A stretch of 64,000 nt of DNA from Citrobacter sp. wls619 (lineage in GTDB: Bacteria; Pseudomonadota; Gammaproteobacteria; Enterobacterales; Enterobacteriaceae): NCBI RefSeq assembly GCF_005281345.1, contig NZ_SZXJ01000064.1, positions 21,797 to 85,796 of the forward strand. Reading direction: 5' to 3'. The first letter of the stretch is position 1, and every line of letters starts with the position of its first letter. Both the position numbers and the translations under genes were made by a program. Shown here piece after piece: positions 30,134-42,431 of the stretch. The notes beneath the pieces are model-generated. The model was not told where the DNA came from, ran no database searches, and saw nothing but the letters and a program-made list of their open reading frames with translations.

Positions 30134-31488
30134 TACGATCCTTCAACCTGTGTCCGGGGCACCGACTTTATTCGTTTATGGATGAGTCCCGCACTATCAA
30201 ACAGCCAGTACAACAATTTTGCCACCAACAGACAGACGCCGAAAATCACGAGGAAAAAGACCACTCGCGAGACAAACGAATCTAACCCTTCACGTGCCAA
30301 AACGATCATATTAAAAATGGCGCCGAAACAGAAACTATGCAAAATCGCTGACTTATAGCGATTAGTTTCCCGGTTACCTAATTCATACAACCAGTCGAAC
30401 CATTTAATAATTAGGCCGACCACAATCGCACCTAACGGTATAAACAAGGCACCGCCCATCACCACCAGCGAACCAATCAGCGTCGGGGAGATAGCCAGGC
30501 CCGAGTGGTTGTTCAGCACTTCCCAGGTAAAATAGTTCGCGGAATTGAGCACAATGCTCGGTCGGCCCGGCCACAGCCAGGACGGTATAAAGACGTAGAA
30601 ATCACGGACGATCGGCGCCAGCCCCTGAAACTCAATATTGTGGTAATTTTGCAGCAATAGCGCCAAATTCTCCCACGGCGAGAAGGTATCGCGCGTGAGG
30701 TACAGGAAAGTATAGAACGCCTCATCACCGCTGACGTTCATCCCGTAGCGCTTCAGCGCCAGCCAGAACATCCCGACAATACCCAGTACCCCCGCGGCAG
30801 CCAGCATCCACAGCGAAATCCAGCCGCGAATAATGCCGATAAACAGGAAAATGGCAAACGCGATAATAATATTGGCGCGGGTTCCGCCAACAATCATGTA
30901 CGTCAGCAACCCAAATGCAACGGTACTCACCAGGAAGAACAGCCACGCTTTGCTGTCCTGACGCAGGAAGTAGACCACCAGCATCGCCGGAATGAAGAAG
31001 TAGAAGAAGCGTTTCAGAGCCACCCCGGAGACTTCACTGGAGAAAATCTGGCTATAGGATTGCAGCCTGAACAGCAGGAAACCGTTGTGCATAAAGAAAA
31101 TGCCCACGCTCACCAGCGCAATCGCCATCAGGATAATCCAGGTCAAATGGGCTTCAACGCGATTGATGGTAAACAGCGGTTTGCGCGTTCTCTCCGGGCT
31201 CCGTTTCCGCAGGCGTGTTTTGTAGGTCACATAGTACACTGCGTAGAAGCAGGCAGCGGACAGCAACGCCTGCAGCAGAATTTCCGGCGGGGCCACCGCC
31301 ACATCAAAGCGAAATACCAGCACGCTGGTCAACGGAAAACCAAAGAAAAAGGTCAATAAAAACAGCAATGAGAAGAAAACATTGAAGTTAAACCGCACGC
31401 GTCGGAATTCAAACCAGGTCAGCGTGGCGATAAACAAAGTTGAGAGCAGCCACACCACCAGCAGACCGCTGAATTGCATCAGACTCAT
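30133..31488 (-). CDS. wzyE: ECA polymerase WzyE
   Basis: WzyE joins ECA trisaccharide repeats on undecaprenyl diphosphate at the periplasmic face of the inner membrane. The 451-residue protein has about eleven hydrophobic segments with basic loops. It overlaps wecF upstream by 4 bases and wecG downstream by 1, so all three are coupled. Confidence 0.95.
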   Translation of the reverse strand: MSLMQFSGLLVVWLLSTLFIATLTWFEFRRVRFNFNVFFSLLFLLTFFFGFPLTSVLVFRFDVAVAPPEILLQALLSAACFYAVYYVTYKTRLRKRSPERTRKPLFTINRVEAHLTWIILMAIALVSVGIFFMHNGFLLFRLQSYSQIFSSEVSGVALKRFFYFFIPAMLVVYFLRQDSKAWLFFLVSTVAFGLLTYMIVGGTRANIIIAFAIFLFIGIIRGWISLWMLAAAGVLGIVGMFWLALKRYGMNVSGDEAFYTFLYLTRDTFSPWENLALLLQNYHNIEFQGLAPIVRDFYVFIPSWLWPGRPSIVLNSANYFTWEVLNNHSGLAISPTLIGSLVVMGGALFIPLGAIVVGLIIKWFDWLYELGNRETNRYKSAILHSFCFGAIFNMIVLAREGLDSFVSRVVFFLVIFGVCLLVAKLLYWLFDSAGLIHKRIKSVPRTQVEGS

Positions 31489-32564
31489 ACGGTTTCTCCT
31501 GAGGCAATGCGCAGCGCGTTATGCCACGGTTGCAGATAATTCGGGCTAAAGAAAGTAATTGCACTTTTATCAACCGATGCCAGCTGGCGCTGCGCCTCGC
31601 GTACGATGCCTTCATTGAGTACATCTGTCGTAAACAGAACCGGGATGTTTTGCTCTGCCATATCCTGCCAGAATGGGTTTTCACGGTTGAGCACGCACGG
31701 GATCCCCGCCTGAATCAGCAGACACAATGTGCCAATCCCCTGTTGACGGGCAAAAATAAAGTAACCCAGATCGCACTGACGCAGTAGCGCCAGATAGTCA
31801 TCAAACTCCAGCTTTTCACTGAGAATTTGCAGATTATCGGCGCTAAATAACGCCAGACCCGCCTGGCGCACTTCATCAATATAGCCTGCATTATTTGCCG
31901 GGTAACCCATTGGCACAATCACGTTCACCGTATCACCAAACTGCTGATGAACAGCGCGTAGCGCGGCTACATGCTCATTACTGCGATCGCCAGAGTTTCC
32001 GACCAGGATCGTCATTTTCCCGCTTCGCTGGCGCTCATTGCTCATATTGTTCAGCGACGGATCCATACGGGTTGGGAAATAGAGCAATTCCCCGCGTACA
32101 CGCGGATGCAGCTCAGCGAAATAGCTCAGATCGCCTCGCGTGGCAAAGACACAACCCACGCGGTTTTGCGCCATTCGACGAATCGGGTAAAACAGACGGA
32201 ATTTCAGCCCACTGGAGACTTCATACAGATCGGCACCCCAAATATGCCAGTAAAACTGCTCAGGTTTAATCCCCCCGCTCAGCAATGCCAGCCACAGGCT
32301 AGTATTGAACTGCCCGTGAAAGAAGAAACGCTGCTGGCGATCCATCTTAGCTTTGGCGATAACGGCTTCAGCCAGCGCCTTTTTTCCGCCGTAGAAACGC
32401 AGTGATAATGCCGGGCAGCTCTCGCTAAATCCCGTATCCTGACCGGCAACCATAAACACGCGCGCGTGCTCGCTTGTTGCAGCCAACGCGTCGTTGAAGA
32501 ACCGCAGCACGGTTTGATTATGGTGAGGGATATCCGATCCCAGAACGTGAATCAGTACAGTCAT
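31485..32564 (-). CDS. wecF: TDP-Fuc4NAc:lipid II transferase WecF
   Basis: WecF (RffT, family GT56) adds Fuc4NAc to lipid II to complete the ECA trisaccharide, lipid III. The 359-residue cytosolic-face protein begins [16 protein letters not shown] and contains [11 protein letters not shown]. It overlaps wzxE and wzyE by 4 bases each. Confidence 0.96.
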   Translation of the reverse strand: MTVLIHVLGSDIPHHNQTVLRFFNDALAATSEHARVFMVAGQDTGFSESCPALSLRFYGGKKALAEAVIAKAKMDRQQRFFFHGQFNTSLWLALLSGGIKPEQFYWHIWGADLYEVSSGLKFRLFYPIRRMAQNRVGCVFATRGDLSYFAELHPRVRGELLYFPTRMDPSLNNMSNERQRSGKMTILVGNSGDRSNEHVAALRAVHQQFGDTVNVIVPMGYPANNAGYIDEVRQAGLALFSADNLQILSEKLEFDDYLALLRQCDLGYFIFARQQGIGTLCLLIQAGIPCVLNRENPFWQDMAEQNIPVLFTTDVLNEGIVREAQRQLASVDKSAITFFSPNYLQPWHNALRIASGETV

Positions 32565-33811
32565 ACCCGCCTACGCCAGAGTAAAAACACGCCACAACAA
32601 AGAGAAAAATAGACGATGTACGTTGCCATATAAGCCTGTGCCGCGCCCAGAGCACCGTGCGCGGGGATCAACCAGTGGGCAAATGCCGTCAACAAAATGA
32701 ACTGGCTAATTTCGGCCAGAATATAAAACCGCAGCGAGGCCTTCGCGATCACCAGATAGCCAAATACGTAGGCACCCACTTTCAGTACATCCCCCACCAG
32801 TTGCCAGGCAAACAAATCACGCATGGCGGTGAATTTAGCGGAGAAAAGCAGCCAGATAGCAAAATCACGTAACAGCCAGACGGTAAAACTCGCGGCGGCA
32901 ACTGCCGGCAATACAAATTTCAGCGACTTGATCACTTCACGCGTGATGTCGCGCTTTTCAGTCAGGCGAGACAGCGTTGGCAGCAGATACACACTGAATG
33001 AAGCGGTAATAAATTGCAGGTACGCATCAGAGATACTGCTCACCCCCTGCCAGATCCCCACGTCATCCCAGCTGTACTGCGCCGCCAATAGGTTTCGCAT
33101 CATCACGTATGCCACTGGCAACGTTACGGAGGTAATCAGCGCCATCAACGTAAACTTGCTGAGTTTCCCTGCCAGGCCGTTGTCCCACGAGGGCTTCAGG
33201 TAATGCAGGGGGATCGCCCCGCGCTTAATCAGCATAATAGCGGCAGGGATAACGACCAACGCAGGTACCAGCGCCAGGCCCAGCAAGGCACCTTCGTATC
33301 CGCCCAACCGATAGCAGCCGTAGTAGGCCACGACGCCGACCAGGCTACCAATAATCAGCGATAGCGCATTACCTGCGGCATCGCGGAACCCTTTCATCAA
33401 CGCCAGTAACAGGTTTGCCCAGGCAATTCCCATCTGTACCAGCGCAACCAGGCGTACCAACCCCTGAAAATGCGTATGACCAAACAATCCCTGGCTGATT
33501 GGCGCGGCCGCCAGCAGAAAAATCGCCGCCATCAGCGTAGAGAATCCCAACACCATTGCGGATGAAGTCCCCACCACCTGACGCAACCGCGCCGGGTCAT
33601 CATGGTGCTGCGCAACGTATTTCGTGACACCGTTGAAAATCCCAGCGCCCGCCAACACGCCAAGCACGGTGACCATCTGACGGAAGTTTCCCGCCTGGCC
33701 CACACCCGCAGGGCCGAAAGAGACCGCCAGCAGTTTTACCACCAACAAACCCGCACCAATTTTTACCAGCGTACTGGTAGCCGTCCACAAGGACGCTTTA
33801 GCCAGTGACAT
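32561..33811 (-). CDS. wzxE: ECA lipid III flippase WzxE
   Basis: WzxE is a MOP-superfamily flippase that moves the completed ECA lipid-linked trisaccharide across the inner membrane. The 416-residue protein has about twelve hydrophobic segments. It lies one base after the wecE stop and overlaps wecF by 4 bases. Confidence 0.96.
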   Translation of the reverse strand: MSLAKASLWTATSTLVKIGAGLLVVKLLAVSFGPAGVGQAGNFRQMVTVLGVLAGAGIFNGVTKYVAQHHDDPARLRQVVGTSSAMVLGFSTLMAAIFLLAAAPISQGLFGHTHFQGLVRLVALVQMGIAWANLLLALMKGFRDAAGNALSLIIGSLVGVVAYYGCYRLGGYEGALLGLALVPALVVIPAAIMLIKRGAIPLHYLKPSWDNGLAGKLSKFTLMALITSVTLPVAYVMMRNLLAAQYSWDDVGIWQGVSSISDAYLQFITASFSVYLLPTLSRLTEKRDITREVIKSLKFVLPAVAAASFTVWLLRDFAIWLLFSAKFTAMRDLFAWQLVGDVLKVGAYVFGYLVIAKASLRFYILAEISQFILLTAFAHWLIPAHGALGAAQAYMATYIVYFSLCCGVFLLWRRRV

Positions 33812-33812
33812 A

Positions 33813-34943
33813 TCAGGAGAAGTAGTTGAGTAAGGTCGTAATCACTGTGCGCTGGTTAACCGGCGACAGGTTGTAAAACAGCGGCAGACGCAGCAGACGT
33901 TCACTCTCTTTGGTGGTGTAACGATCGACCCCGGAAAACACGCCAAATTTATCGCCAGCCGGACAATCATGCAGCGGAATATAATGGAATACCGCCATAA
34001 TTTCGGCTTCTTTCAGGAAGTTAATCAACGCCGTGCGATCGTCAATATCGCGCAGCTTGATATAAAACATATGAGCGTTCTGTGCACAACCTTCCGGGAT
34101 GACGGGCAAATCAATACGCCCGGCACGCGCCAGCGGTTCGAGGGCATCATAATAATTCTGCCACAGCACCAGGCGCTGATGATTAATACGCTCCGCCGCT
34201 TCCAGTTGCGCCCACAGATAGGCAGCCTGGAGATCGGACATCAAATAACTGGAGCCAATATCACGCCAGGTATATTTATCAACCTGACCGCGGAAAAATT
34301 GACTGCGATTCGTCCCCTTTTCACGGATGATTTCTGCACGTTCAATTAATTTACGGTCGTTGATCAGCGTCGCCCCGCCTTCGCCGCCTGCGGTATAGTT
34401 TTTGGTCTCATGGAAGCTAAAGCAGCCAATATGCCCAATGGTCCCCAGCGCACGGCCTTTGTAGGTCGACATGACGCCCTGAGCAGCATCTTCCACCACG
34501 AACAGGTTGTACTGTGACGCCAACGCCATAATGGTATCCATTTCACAGGCAACCCCGGCGTAGTGCACCGGCACAATAGCGCGGGTTTTCTCGGTAATCG
34601 CCGCTTCAATCAGCGTTTCATCAATGTTCATGGTATCCGGGTGGATATCGACAAAGACGATTTTTGCGCCACGCAGCACGAATGCGTTCGCGGTAGAAAC
34701 GAATGTATAACTGGGCATGATGACTTCATCGCCGGGCTGGATGTCCAGCAATAATGCCGCCATCTCCAGTGATGCGGTACAGGAAGGCGTCAGCAGCACT
34801 TTCTCACTGCCAAAATGCTGCTCCAGCCATTGCTGGCAACGACGGGTAAAACCACCATCGCCACACAGCTTGCCGCTGCTCATCGCTGACTGCATGTATT
34901 CAAGCTCGGTTCCCACCACCGGCGGTGCGTTAAATGGAATCAT
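33813..34943 (-). CDS. wecE: TDP-4-oxo-6-deoxyglucose transaminase
   Basis: WecE (RffA) is a PLP-dependent sugar aminotransferase that makes TDP-4-amino-4,6-dideoxygalactose, the precursor of Fuc4NAc. The 376-residue DegT/DnrJ-family enzyme has the PLP lysine at K181 in F-H-E-T-K-N-Y-T and the E-D-A-A-Q segment at 151-155. I start at M-I-P-F-N-A-P-P; the frame stays open 80 codons further upstream but that would lie inside wecD. It is 4 bases after the wecD stop. Confidence 0.97.
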   Translation of the reverse strand: MIPFNAPPVVGTELEYMQSAMSSGKLCGDGGFTRRCQQWLEQHFGSEKVLLTPSCTASLEMAALLLDIQPGDEVIMPSYTFVSTANAFVLRGAKIVFVDIHPDTMNIDETLIEAAITEKTRAIVPVHYAGVACEMDTIMALASQYNLFVVEDAAQGVMSTYKGRALGTIGHIGCFSFHETKNYTAGGEGGATLINDRKLIERAEIIREKGTNRSQFFRGQVDKYTWRDIGSSYLMSDLQAAYLWAQLEAAERINHQRLVLWQNYYDALEPLARAGRIDLPVIPEGCAQNAHMFYIKLRDIDDRTALINFLKEAEIMAVFHYIPLHDCPAGDKFGVFSGVDRYTTKESERLLRLPLFYNLSPVNQRTVITTLLNYFS

Positions 34944-34947
34944 TTTG

Positions 34948-35625
34948 TCACCTGTATAACCAGTACGCGGTGCTTTCCACATTGGCACCGCTCTGTATAT
35001 AACGTTTAAGCGCGGCGGTGTTGCCCATCTGGGTCGCCACCCGCAATGTTGTTTTACCGCGAGCCTGCGCCCAGCAAAGCGCAGCCTGCATGAGTTCGGC
35101 ACCCGCACCACGACCAGCCAGTAAGCCAATACGTGCATCAGTATCATTGACGTCACGTAGTGAGACATAACCGCGAATCCCACCTGTCTGTGTGCGAAAA
35201 ATGAGGCACTGATGATCGAACGTGCCCAGCACAGCGTTTTCTATCCACTGTGCATAAAAACGCGCACTGGCCTCCACGGGATACCACGGTGCGCGGAAAC
35301 GACTTTGGGCGAACGCCTCTCCGGCCAGTCGACGCAGCAGCGGAATATCCGCAGCTTGCGCCACCTGTGCGCCGGGATTTTCACGGGCGCACGTAACCGG
35401 CAGAACAAAGTCCATCTCACCTTCGACCAGTGAAAAGCCCAACTGCTGTAAAGCATCTAATTCATACGTATTTGCAGCAGGAATTTTTGCCTGCACCCGT
35501 TCCCAGCGCTGTAAAACGTCTGCTGTCAGGAACGGTGCGTGCGGGTCAAACCGTACGATGGCGCTATTCACGCCAAAGAACGTATTTTCCCAATCCAGAG
35601 ACTCAATACTGGCGCGGACGGGCAC
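34948..35625 (-). CDS. wecD: TDP-fucosamine N-acetyltransferase
   Basis: WecD (RffC) acetylates TDP-4-amino-4,6-dideoxygalactose to TDP-Fuc4NAc with acetyl-CoA. The 225-residue protein has a C-terminal GNAT domain with the acetyl-CoA loop L-A-G-R-G-A-G-A. The start is GTG at M-P-V-R-A-S-I, as in E. coli, with TGGAGC just upstream. The start lies inside the end of rffH, giving a 23-base overlap. The N-terminal half is less conserved than the rest of the operon. Confidence 0.94.
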   Translation of the reverse strand: MPVRASIESLDWENTFFGVNSAIVRFDPHAPFLTADVLQRWERVQAKIPAANTYELDALQQLGFSLVEGEMDFVLPVTCARENPGAQVAQAADIPLLRRLAGEAFAQSRFRAPWYPVEASARFYAQWIENAVLGTFDHQCLIFRTQTGGIRGYVSLRDVNDTDARIGLLAGRGAGAELMQAALCWAQARGKTTLRVATQMGNTAALKRYIQSGANVESTAYWLYR

Positions 35626-36484
35626 GAAGAAGCTCCAGCAAATATTGGCCGTAGCCTGTCTTGGCCAGAGAACTGGCGGCACGTCTTACACCGTCATCAT
35701 CCAGCCAGCCATTGCGCCATGCTATCTCTTCCAGGCAGGCGATTTTAAAGCCCTGACGTTTCTCTACCGTCTGCACAAACGTGCTCGCTTCAATCAGACT
35801 GTCGTGCGTACCGGTATCCAGCCAGGCAAAGCCACGGCCAAGCAGCTCAACGGTCAGATTGCCATCGTCAAGGTACATCTGGTTAATGGAGGTAATTTCC
35901 AGTTCCCCACGCTCAGAAGGTTTCACGCGCTTTGCGTATTCCACGACCTTACTGTCGTAGAAATAGAGTCCTGTCACCGCCCAGTTTGATTTTGGTTCTT
36001 TCGGCTTCTCTTCCAGCGAGACTGCCCGAAAATTGTCATCGAACTCCACCACACCGAAACGCTCAGGATCCATCACCTGATAGCCAAATACCGTCGCACC
36101 TTGCGTTCTGGCAGCGACGTGGCGTAGTTTTGGACTAAATCCCTGGCCAAAGAAGATATTGTCCCCAAGCACCAGACATGACGGTTCGCCGTTAAGGAAC
36201 GCTTCACCAATAATGAACGCCTGTGCTAAACCATCCGGACTGGGCTGCTCTGCATAGTGCAAATCAATACCGAACTCAGAGCCATCTCCCAGCAAACGCT
36301 GGAAATACCCTTTATCTTCCGGTGTGGTAATAATCAGGATCTCGCGAATTCCCGCCAGCATCAGTACCGATAGCGGGTAATAGATCATGGGCTTATCGTA
36401 AATAGGCAATAGCTGCTTCGATACACCGCGCGTAATGGGGTACAGGCGAGTACCTGAGCCACCTGCCAGAATGATACCTTTCAT
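35603..36484 (-). CDS. rffH: Glucose-1-phosphate thymidylyltransferase (ECA)
   Basis: RffH makes dTDP-glucose from dTTP and glucose-1-phosphate. The 293-residue enzyme has the nucleotidyltransferase signature [11 protein letters not shown] and [15 protein letters not shown]. It is the ECA paralogue of RmlA. It follows rffG after 33 bases and overlaps wecD by 23. Confidence 0.97.
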   Translation of the reverse strand: MKGIILAGGSGTRLYPITRGVSKQLLPIYDKPMIYYPLSVLMLAGIREILIITTPEDKGYFQRLLGDGSEFGIDLHYAEQPSPDGLAQAFIIGEAFLNGEPSCLVLGDNIFFGQGFSPKLRHVAARTQGATVFGYQVMDPERFGVVEFDDNFRAVSLEEKPKEPKSNWAVTGLYFYDSKVVEYAKRVKPSERGELEITSINQMYLDDGNLTVELLGRGFAWLDTGTHDSLIEASTFVQTVEKRQGFKIACLEEIAWRNGWLDDDGVRRAASSLAKTGYGQYLLELLRARPRQY

Positions 36485-36517
36485 ATGATCCCTCCTCCGG
36501 GCGCCAAAACCAGGCTG

Positions 36518-37585
36518 TTAGCCCTTCAGGCCCAAACGTTCACCCTGGTAGCTGCCATCCTGCACGGGTTTCCACCAGGCCTCATTTGCCAGATACCATT
36601 GCACGGTTTTACGCATGCCACTTTCAAACGTTTCCTGCGGCACCCAGCCAAGTTCACGCGCAATTTTCGACGCATCAATGGCATAGCGCAGATCATGGCC
36701 TGGGCGATCTTCAACATAGGTGATCAATTCACGATACCGCATAACACCTTGTGGTTTTTGCGGCGCCAGTTCTTCCAACAAGCTGCAAATCGTTTCGACC
36801 ACGTCCAGGTTTTTACGCTCGTTATGACCACCAATATTATAGGTCTCGCCAACCGCGCCAGTTGTCGCGACGCAATAGAGCGCCCGGGCATGATCTTCCA
36901 CATACAGCCAGTCACGAATCTGCTGTCCGTTGCCGTACACCGGCAGAGGTTTTCCCGCCAGTGCATTGAGTATCATCAGCGGGATCAATTTTTCCGGGAA
37001 ATGGTAGGGGCCATAATTGTTGGAGCAGTTAGTTATTAACGTTGGCAGCCCGTAGGTGCGCAACCAGGCACGCACCAGATGATCGCTACTGGCCTTTGAC
37101 GCGGAATAAGGACTACTCGGTGCATACGGCGTCGTTTCGGTAAAGAAATCATCCGTAGAATGCAGGTCGCCATACACCTCGTCGGTTGATATATGGTGGA
37201 AACGAAATGCCTGCTTTTTATCATCGGTTAACACGTTCCAGTATGCGCGAGCGGCTTCCAGCAACGTGTAGGTCCCGACAATATTGGTTTCAATAAATGC
37301 GGCGGGGCCATCGATAGAACGATCGACATGACTTTCTGCCGCCAGGTGCATCACGCAATCCGGCTGATACTGTTGAAACACGTTGTCGAGCGCCAGGCGA
37401 TCGCAGATATCCACGCGTTCAAAGGCAAAACGGGCATTCTGTGCAACCGGCGCCAGCGACATCAGGTTTCCGGCATAGGTTAGCTTATCAACCACAACCA
37501 CGGCATCCCGAGTCTCATTAATGATGTGACGCACAACCGCTGAGCCAATAAATCCTGCACCACCGGTAACCAGAATTCGTTTCAT
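36518..37585 (-). CDS. rffG: dTDP-glucose 4,6-dehydratase (ECA)
   Basis: RffG converts dTDP-glucose to dTDP-4-oxo-6-deoxyglucose. The 355-residue extended-SDR enzyme has the NAD-binding G-G-A-G-F-I-G at 8-14, the T-D-E-V-Y-G segment and the catalytic Y-S-A-S-K. It is the ECA paralogue of RmlB. Its ATG overlaps the wecC stop by one base. Confidence 0.97.
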   Translation of the reverse strand: MKRILVTGGAGFIGSAVVRHIINETRDAVVVVDKLTYAGNLMSLAPVAQNARFAFERVDICDRLALDNVFQQYQPDCVMHLAAESHVDRSIDGPAAFIETNIVGTYTLLEAARAYWNVLTDDKKQAFRFHHISTDEVYGDLHSTDDFFTETTPYAPSSPYSASKASSDHLVRAWLRTYGLPTLITNCSNNYGPYHFPEKLIPLMILNALAGKPLPVYGNGQQIRDWLYVEDHARALYCVATTGAVGETYNIGGHNERKNLDVVETICSLLEELAPQKPQGVMRYRELITYVEDRPGHDLRYAIDASKIARELGWVPQETFESGMRKTVQWYLANEAWWKPVQDGSYQGERLGLKG

Positions 37586-38847
37586 TAGCGCCAGACTCCT
37601 TTGGTATCAACCACGTATTGCTGGTGCACCGCATCGCCTTTAATCGCTTTAAATTCATTATGGTCAACCAACATCACCAGCACATCGGCACTTGCCAACG
37701 CAGCATCCAGTTTCGCCAGTTGGCACAGGCCATCCAGTTTTTTCGGCAACTGATGGATATTCGGTTCAACCACCCACGTCTCGCCGCTGTGCCAGCGTGC
37801 GATACTTTGTGCCACCCCCATTGCCGGGCTTTCACGTAAATCGTCAATGTTTGGTTTGAACGCCAGACCAAAACAGGCAATTTTTACGTCGCTGGCACGT
37901 TTATTGGTCTCCGTCAGACAATCCGCTACAGCGGCTTTTACCCGATCGACAACCCAATGAGGCTTACTGTCATTTACCTCACGTGCGGTGCGGATCAATC
38001 TCGCCTGCTGCGGGTTCTGTGCCACAATAAACCACGGGTCGACCGCGATACAGTGTCCGCCGACGCCAGGTCCAGGCTGCAAAATATTAACCCGCGGGTG
38101 ACGGTTCGCCAGACGGATCAGTTCCCAGACGTTAATCCCCTGATCGGCGCAAATCAGCGACAGTTCATTAGCAAAGGCAATGTTGACATCGCGGAAGCTG
38201 TTTTCGGTCAACTTGCACATTTCTGCGGTGCGGGCGTTAGTCACCACGCATTCACCTTCGAGGAAGATGTTGTACAGTTCGCTGGCACGCGTAGAGCAGA
38301 CGGGGGTCATTCCGCCAATCACACGATCATTTTTAATCAGTTCAACCATCACCTGGCCTGGCAGCACGCGCTCCGGACAATAAGCAATGTTCACATCAGC
38401 CTGTTCCCCCGCCTGCTGCGGGAAAGTCAGATCAGGGCGCATTTCTGCAAGCCATGCTGCCATCTGTTCCGTTGCCCCGACGGGTGACGTCGATTCAAGG
38501 ATCACCAACGCCCCTTTTTTCAGCACCGGCGCAAGCGACTTCGCTGCGGCTTCAACATAGACCATATCGGGTTCATGCTCCCCCTTGAAGGGGGTCGGCA
38601 CAGCAATCAGATAAGCGTCTGCTTCAACAGGTGTCGTAACCGCACGCAGAAAGCCATTTTCGACTGCTGTTTTCACCACAGCGCCCAAATCAGGTTCAAC
38701 GATGTGGATTTCACCGCGGTTAATGGTATCCACCGCATGTTGATTTACATCTACGCCAATAACATGTTTTTGACGGGAAGCAAAAGCGGCCGCCGTTGGC
38801 AGTCCGATATAACCCAGCCCAATGACAGAAATGGTCGTAAAACTCAT
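37585..38847 (-). CDS. wecC: UDP-ManNAc dehydrogenase
   Basis: WecC (RffD) oxidises UDP-ManNAc to UDP-ManNAcA with two NAD+. The 420-residue enzyme has the N-terminal Rossmann motif G-L-G-Y-I-G-L-P and the catalytic cysteine in [13 protein letters not shown]. It overlaps wecB by 4 bases. Confidence 0.97.
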   Translation of the reverse strand: MSFTTISVIGLGYIGLPTAAAFASRQKHVIGVDVNQHAVDTINRGEIHIVEPDLGAVVKTAVENGFLRAVTTPVEADAYLIAVPTPFKGEHEPDMVYVEAAAKSLAPVLKKGALVILESTSPVGATEQMAAWLAEMRPDLTFPQQAGEQADVNIAYCPERVLPGQVMVELIKNDRVIGGMTPVCSTRASELYNIFLEGECVVTNARTAEMCKLTENSFRDVNIAFANELSLICADQGINVWELIRLANRHPRVNILQPGPGVGGHCIAVDPWFIVAQNPQQARLIRTAREVNDSKPHWVVDRVKAAVADCLTETNKRASDVKIACFGLAFKPNIDDLRESPAMGVAQSIARWHSGETWVVEPNIHQLPKKLDGLCQLAKLDAALASADVLVMLVDHNEFKAIKGDAVHQQYVVDTKGVWR

Positions 38848-39974
38848 AGCGATATCCGATTATTTTTTAACGCGTGTAAAATGCGGCCACATGCCTGCCC
38901 ATCACCATACGGATTATGGGCGCGGCTCATGGTCTGATATTCATTTTCGTCATGCAGCAAGCGCGTGACTTCTGCCACAATACGCTGAGGGTCAGTCCCA
39001 ACCAGACGTACTGTACCTGCGGTAATAGCTTCTGGCCGTTCCGTTGTTTCGCGCATCACCAACACAGGTTTACCCAGAGAAGGCGCTTCCTCCTGAATCC
39101 CGCCAGAATCGGTAAGGATAAGCCAGGCATGATTCATCAGCCAGACGAATGGCAGATAGTCCTGCGGTTCAATGAGTATCACGTTCTCAACGTGGCCCAG
39201 AATACGATTTACTGGCTCGCTAACGTTGGGGTTCAGGTGTACCGGATAGACAATCTGTACATTCTGATTAGCCGCGGCAATTTCCGCCAGTGCATGGCAG
39301 ATTTGCTCAAAACCGCGACCAAAGCTTTCCCGACGATGACCGGTCACCAGGATCATCTTCTTATCCGCATCCAGGAAAGGATAGCGCTCAGCCAGTTCAG
39401 CGCGCAGCGCTTCATTTCCGAGTACACGATCGCGAACCCAGATCAACGCATCAATGACCGTGTTCCCCGTGACAAAAATACGGTCATCCGGAATGGTTTC
39501 ACGCAACAGGTTTTGCCGTGAATTTTCAGTGGGGGAAAAGTGATACATGGCCAGGCGTCCGGTCAGTGTACGGTTTGCCTCTTCCGGCCAGGGAGAATAG
39601 AGATCGCCCGTTCGCAACCCGGCCTCAACATGTCCCACCGGAATACGTTGATAAAACGCGGCCAGACTGGTAGCAAGGGTTGTTGTTGTGTCACCGTGGA
39701 CTAACACCACATCAGGTTTGAACTCAGCGAGGATTGGCTTTAATCCTTCCAGAATTCGACAGGTAATTTCTGTCAGTCCCTGACCTGGCTGCATAATATT
39801 GAGATCGTAGTCAGGTACGATGGAAAAGAGGTGCAATACCTGATCGAGCATCTCCCGATGCTGTGCAGTGACGCAAACTTTCGCGTCGAAATCAGGATCT
39901 TTAGCCAGCGCATGAACCAGAGGAGCCATCTTAATGGCCTCCGGTCGCGTACCAAATACAGTCAGTACTTTCAC
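38844..39974 (-). CDS. wecB: UDP-GlcNAc 2-epimerase
   Basis: WecB (RffE) interconverts UDP-GlcNAc and UDP-ManNAc, the first step to ManNAcA. The 376-residue non-hydrolysing epimerase has [17 protein letters not shown] and T-D-S-G-G-I-Q-E-E. The start is GTG at M-K-V-L-T-V-F, as in E. coli. The gap of 55 bases to wzzE is the largest in the operon. Confidence 0.97.
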   Translation of the reverse strand: MKVLTVFGTRPEAIKMAPLVHALAKDPDFDAKVCVTAQHREMLDQVLHLFSIVPDYDLNIMQPGQGLTEITCRILEGLKPILAEFKPDVVLVHGDTTTTLATSLAAFYQRIPVGHVEAGLRTGDLYSPWPEEANRTLTGRLAMYHFSPTENSRQNLLRETIPDDRIFVTGNTVIDALIWVRDRVLGNEALRAELAERYPFLDADKKMILVTGHRRESFGRGFEQICHALAEIAAANQNVQIVYPVHLNPNVSEPVNRILGHVENVILIEPQDYLPFVWLMNHAWLILTDSGGIQEEAPSLGKPVLVMRETTERPEAITAGTVRLVGTDPQRIVAEVTRLLHDENEYQTMSRAHNPYGDGQACGRILHALKNNRISL

Positions 39975-40029
39975 ATCGATTCTCTTCGGATTGGCAGTGA
40001 GAGCCCAGCCCCTCACTGCAACGGTATTG

Positions 40030-41076
40030 CTAAATCGAACGGCGACGGGTTAAGGCAACACCAGCACCGATCAGGGCCCCAACGATGCCCCACATAATCA
40101 TCAGGAAGGCACGACGTGGGCTATCACGTTTTACCGGTTCTTCCGGCGTCCGCAAATAACGATAGGTCTGAAAACGCGGATCCAGGGTCGGTCCTACGTT
40201 CAGCGTGTTCAGCATGGCCCTGTTTTGAAAATAGTCCATATCAAAATCTGGGCCAACAGATTGCAGGTTTTCGAGTCGCGCCTGCAGCATAGGGCGTCCG
40301 AGTAAAAACAACTCAGAATCAGGCAACTCTTCAGCAGGGACATCAGTAGAAGTACGCGAAATATTATGCTGCTCAGCAATTTTGAGCGCTTGTTCAATGT
40401 TATGAACACGGCGAGAGAAAATCGATTTTGCTACCTCTTCCTGCCGTTTGACCTGCGCTTTCATTTGCACCGTCCGCGCGGCCCATGCGCCTTTCAGCTC
40501 ATCATTCAGATGACGTGCTGCGCGTTGGCTGGCAAAGGCCACATACTGGCGCAGCAGATTGTTGGCATCAGGTGCCGTTTCCGCAATAAGCTTCACGCTA
40601 TCATTGGTGTTCCGCAACGCATCACCAGGCATAAACTGAATGTTATTGATCAGTTCATCCAGCAGCGCGGCATCGGCTTTACTGTTTCCGACCATGCGCT
40701 GCTTGTAATAATCAGTCTGCTGCCAGAATTCACGACGCGTATCCCAGGAAGCAAGCTGCATGATAAATTCTTTATAGGCTTCATCCATCACCGACGGCTG
40801 GTCCGTTGACGCGAGGCTGGCCTTAATATCCAGGTTGCGCAGGAACTGTTGTTGAGAGTAATAGCCCCCCAGCATATTCACCGTAGGCTTGTCTGAAATA
40901 GCCGTTGCGCTCCACTCCTGGCGGGCGAAAAAAGTATAGGCGAGAGCAACAAGTGCAAATGCGAGCGCCATACCGACAATCCACACCTTCCCTGCCCATA
41001 AGGTACGAAACAACCCACGGATATCCAGTTCATTTTCAGCGCTCACGGCGTCTTCCCCCGGTAATGGTTGTGTCAT
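40030..41076 (-). CDS. wzzE: ECA chain-length regulator WzzE
   Basis: WzzE sets the modal length of ECA polysaccharide. The 348-residue polysaccharide co-polymerase has an N-terminal transmembrane helix (about 32-52), a large periplasmic helical domain and a C-terminal helix with a proline/glycine-rich approach ([15 protein letters not shown]) followed by T-R-R-R-S-I. It follows wecA after 12 bases. Confidence 0.96.
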   Translation of the reverse strand: MTQPLPGEDAVSAENELDIRGLFRTLWAGKVWIVGMALAFALVALAYTFFARQEWSATAISDKPTVNMLGGYYSQQQFLRNLDIKASLASTDQPSVMDEAYKEFIMQLASWDTRREFWQQTDYYKQRMVGNSKADAALLDELINNIQFMPGDALRNTNDSVKLIAETAPDANNLLRQYVAFASQRAARHLNDELKGAWAARTVQMKAQVKRQEEVAKSIFSRRVHNIEQALKIAEQHNISRTSTDVPAEELPDSELFLLGRPMLQARLENLQSVGPDFDMDYFQNRAMLNTLNVGPTLDPRFQTYRYLRTPEEPVKRDSPRRAFLMIMWGIVGALIGAGVALTRRRSI

Positions 41077-41088
41077 CGCATCCTCAAT

Positions 41089-42192
41089 TCACTTGGTTAA
41101 GTTTGGTTTGCCTTCACGAATTCTTCGCAGTCTGCGCTTCACTCGCTTGATAAATCTCGCCACTTTCCAGGCACGCTTGATACAGTATCCGTAGAGGCCA
41201 AATGCCATTAAAAACAGCACCAGCATGGCCCATTCCGGAACCAAACGGAAATATTCAGCCAGCACACCGATGGATGCCAGCACGGCCGCCGCCAGCGTAA
41301 TCAGAACAAATGCCTGGCGGGAAGTAAACCCTGCCCGCATCACCAAATGATGAATGTGCTGGCGATCGGCTGAGAACGGGCTCATGCCCTTACGCAAACG
41401 GCGGTACATGATTGCCACCATATCCATTAACGGGATGGCGATAATCCACAGTGCGGTAACTGGACTTATAGGATGTGTTTTGCCCTGCGTGGTTTCCAGC
41501 AGGATCCAGATGATGGTAAAACCAATCAGCGTACTGCCGGCATCACCCATGAAGACTTTATAACGGCGCCCAAGAACGCCCAGATTCAGCAGAATATAAG
41601 GCAGAATGGCGGCGATCATCGCAAAACACCATACGGCCAGACTCGTCTGCCCATCGAACCACAGGATAAACCCCATCGCCGCGAATGAAACGCTGGACAA
41701 CCCACCTAACAGGCCGTCAATGCCGTCCACCATATTGAAAGCATTAATTGCCGCCCAGACGGCAAACAGCGTCAGTAAATAGCCAAACGGACCAAGAATC
41801 ATCTCCCAGGGGCCAAAAATATACCCAAGGCTAAGCAGATAGAGTTTGCCAACCGACATCATGATAATGCCGATCGCGGCCTGGATAGTTGCGCGAATTT
41901 TTACACTGATATCAAAACGATCGTCCAGCGCGCCAACCAAAACCAGCACGCCAGCACAGGCCAGATAGAGAGAAGCATGCGGGATGTAATAATCAGCAAT
42001 CACAAACGTAAAGCAAATACCTGCGTAAGCCGAAATCCCCCCAACCAGCGGGATCAATCCTTGATGCCGTTTGCGAAAGTTGGGTTTATCCACTAAACCA
42101 ATCTTTTTTGCGACCTTACGCGCAAAAAAAAGAAACAGTGTTGTGAATAAAAAAATACTGATGAGATCAGTGCTTACTGTCAGTAAATTCAC
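41089..42192 (-). CDS. wecA: UDP-GlcNAc:undecaprenyl-P GlcNAc-1-P transferase
   Basis: WecA starts ECA and many O-antigens by making GlcNAc-PP-undecaprenol. The 367-residue membrane enzyme has about eleven transmembrane segments and the motifs D-D-R-F-D, N-A-F-N-M-V-D-G-I-D-G and the late H-I-H-H-L. The start codon is GTG. It is the first wec gene, 239 bases after rho with a strong terminator between them, so the operon has its own promoter in 42193-42386. I see only weak candidates for it there. Confidence 0.97.
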   Translation of the reverse strand: MNLLTVSTDLISIFLFTTLFLFFARKVAKKIGLVDKPNFRKRHQGLIPLVGGISAYAGICFTFVIADYYIPHASLYLACAGVLVLVGALDDRFDISVKIRATIQAAIGIIMMSVGKLYLLSLGYIFGPWEMILGPFGYLLTLFAVWAAINAFNMVDGIDGLLGGLSSVSFAAMGFILWFDGQTSLAVWCFAMIAAILPYILLNLGVLGRRYKVFMGDAGSTLIGFTIIWILLETTQGKTHPISPVTALWIIAIPLMDMVAIMYRRLRKGMSPFSADRQHIHHLVMRAGFTSRQAFVLITLAAAVLASIGVLAEYFRLVPEWAMLVLFLMAFGLYGYCIKRAWKVARFIKRVKRRLRRIREGKPNLTK

Positions 42193-42386
42193 AATGCATG
42201 CTCTCAGAGAAAATTAATAGCAGAAGTATAACCACGAAGACCTTTATTCAGAAGGGAAACCCGTCTCCATATCCGATGGTTCTGTATAATTATCAACCAC
42301 AAGATACAAATTACGAATCTTTTTCAACCTGGCGGTATGTCATACCGTATTATTGTTATTGTGTCGTTAAGATTACAGGCATAAAA

Positions 42387-42416
42387 GCAAAACGCCACGT
42401 AAAAACGTGGCGTTTT
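42387..42416 (-). terminator. rho terminator
   Basis: AACGCCACG pairs with CGTGGCGTT around a short A/T loop, with A- and T-runs on the two sides. It follows the rho stop closely and could work in both directions. Confidence 0.9.
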
Positions 42417-42431
42417 CGGATGATGCCTGAA

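Noticed and set aside
34944..35183. 80-residue N-terminal extension of wecE
   Set aside because: The frame is open but lies inside wecD on the same strand and lacks conservation; the M-I-P-F-N-A start gives the exact family length.
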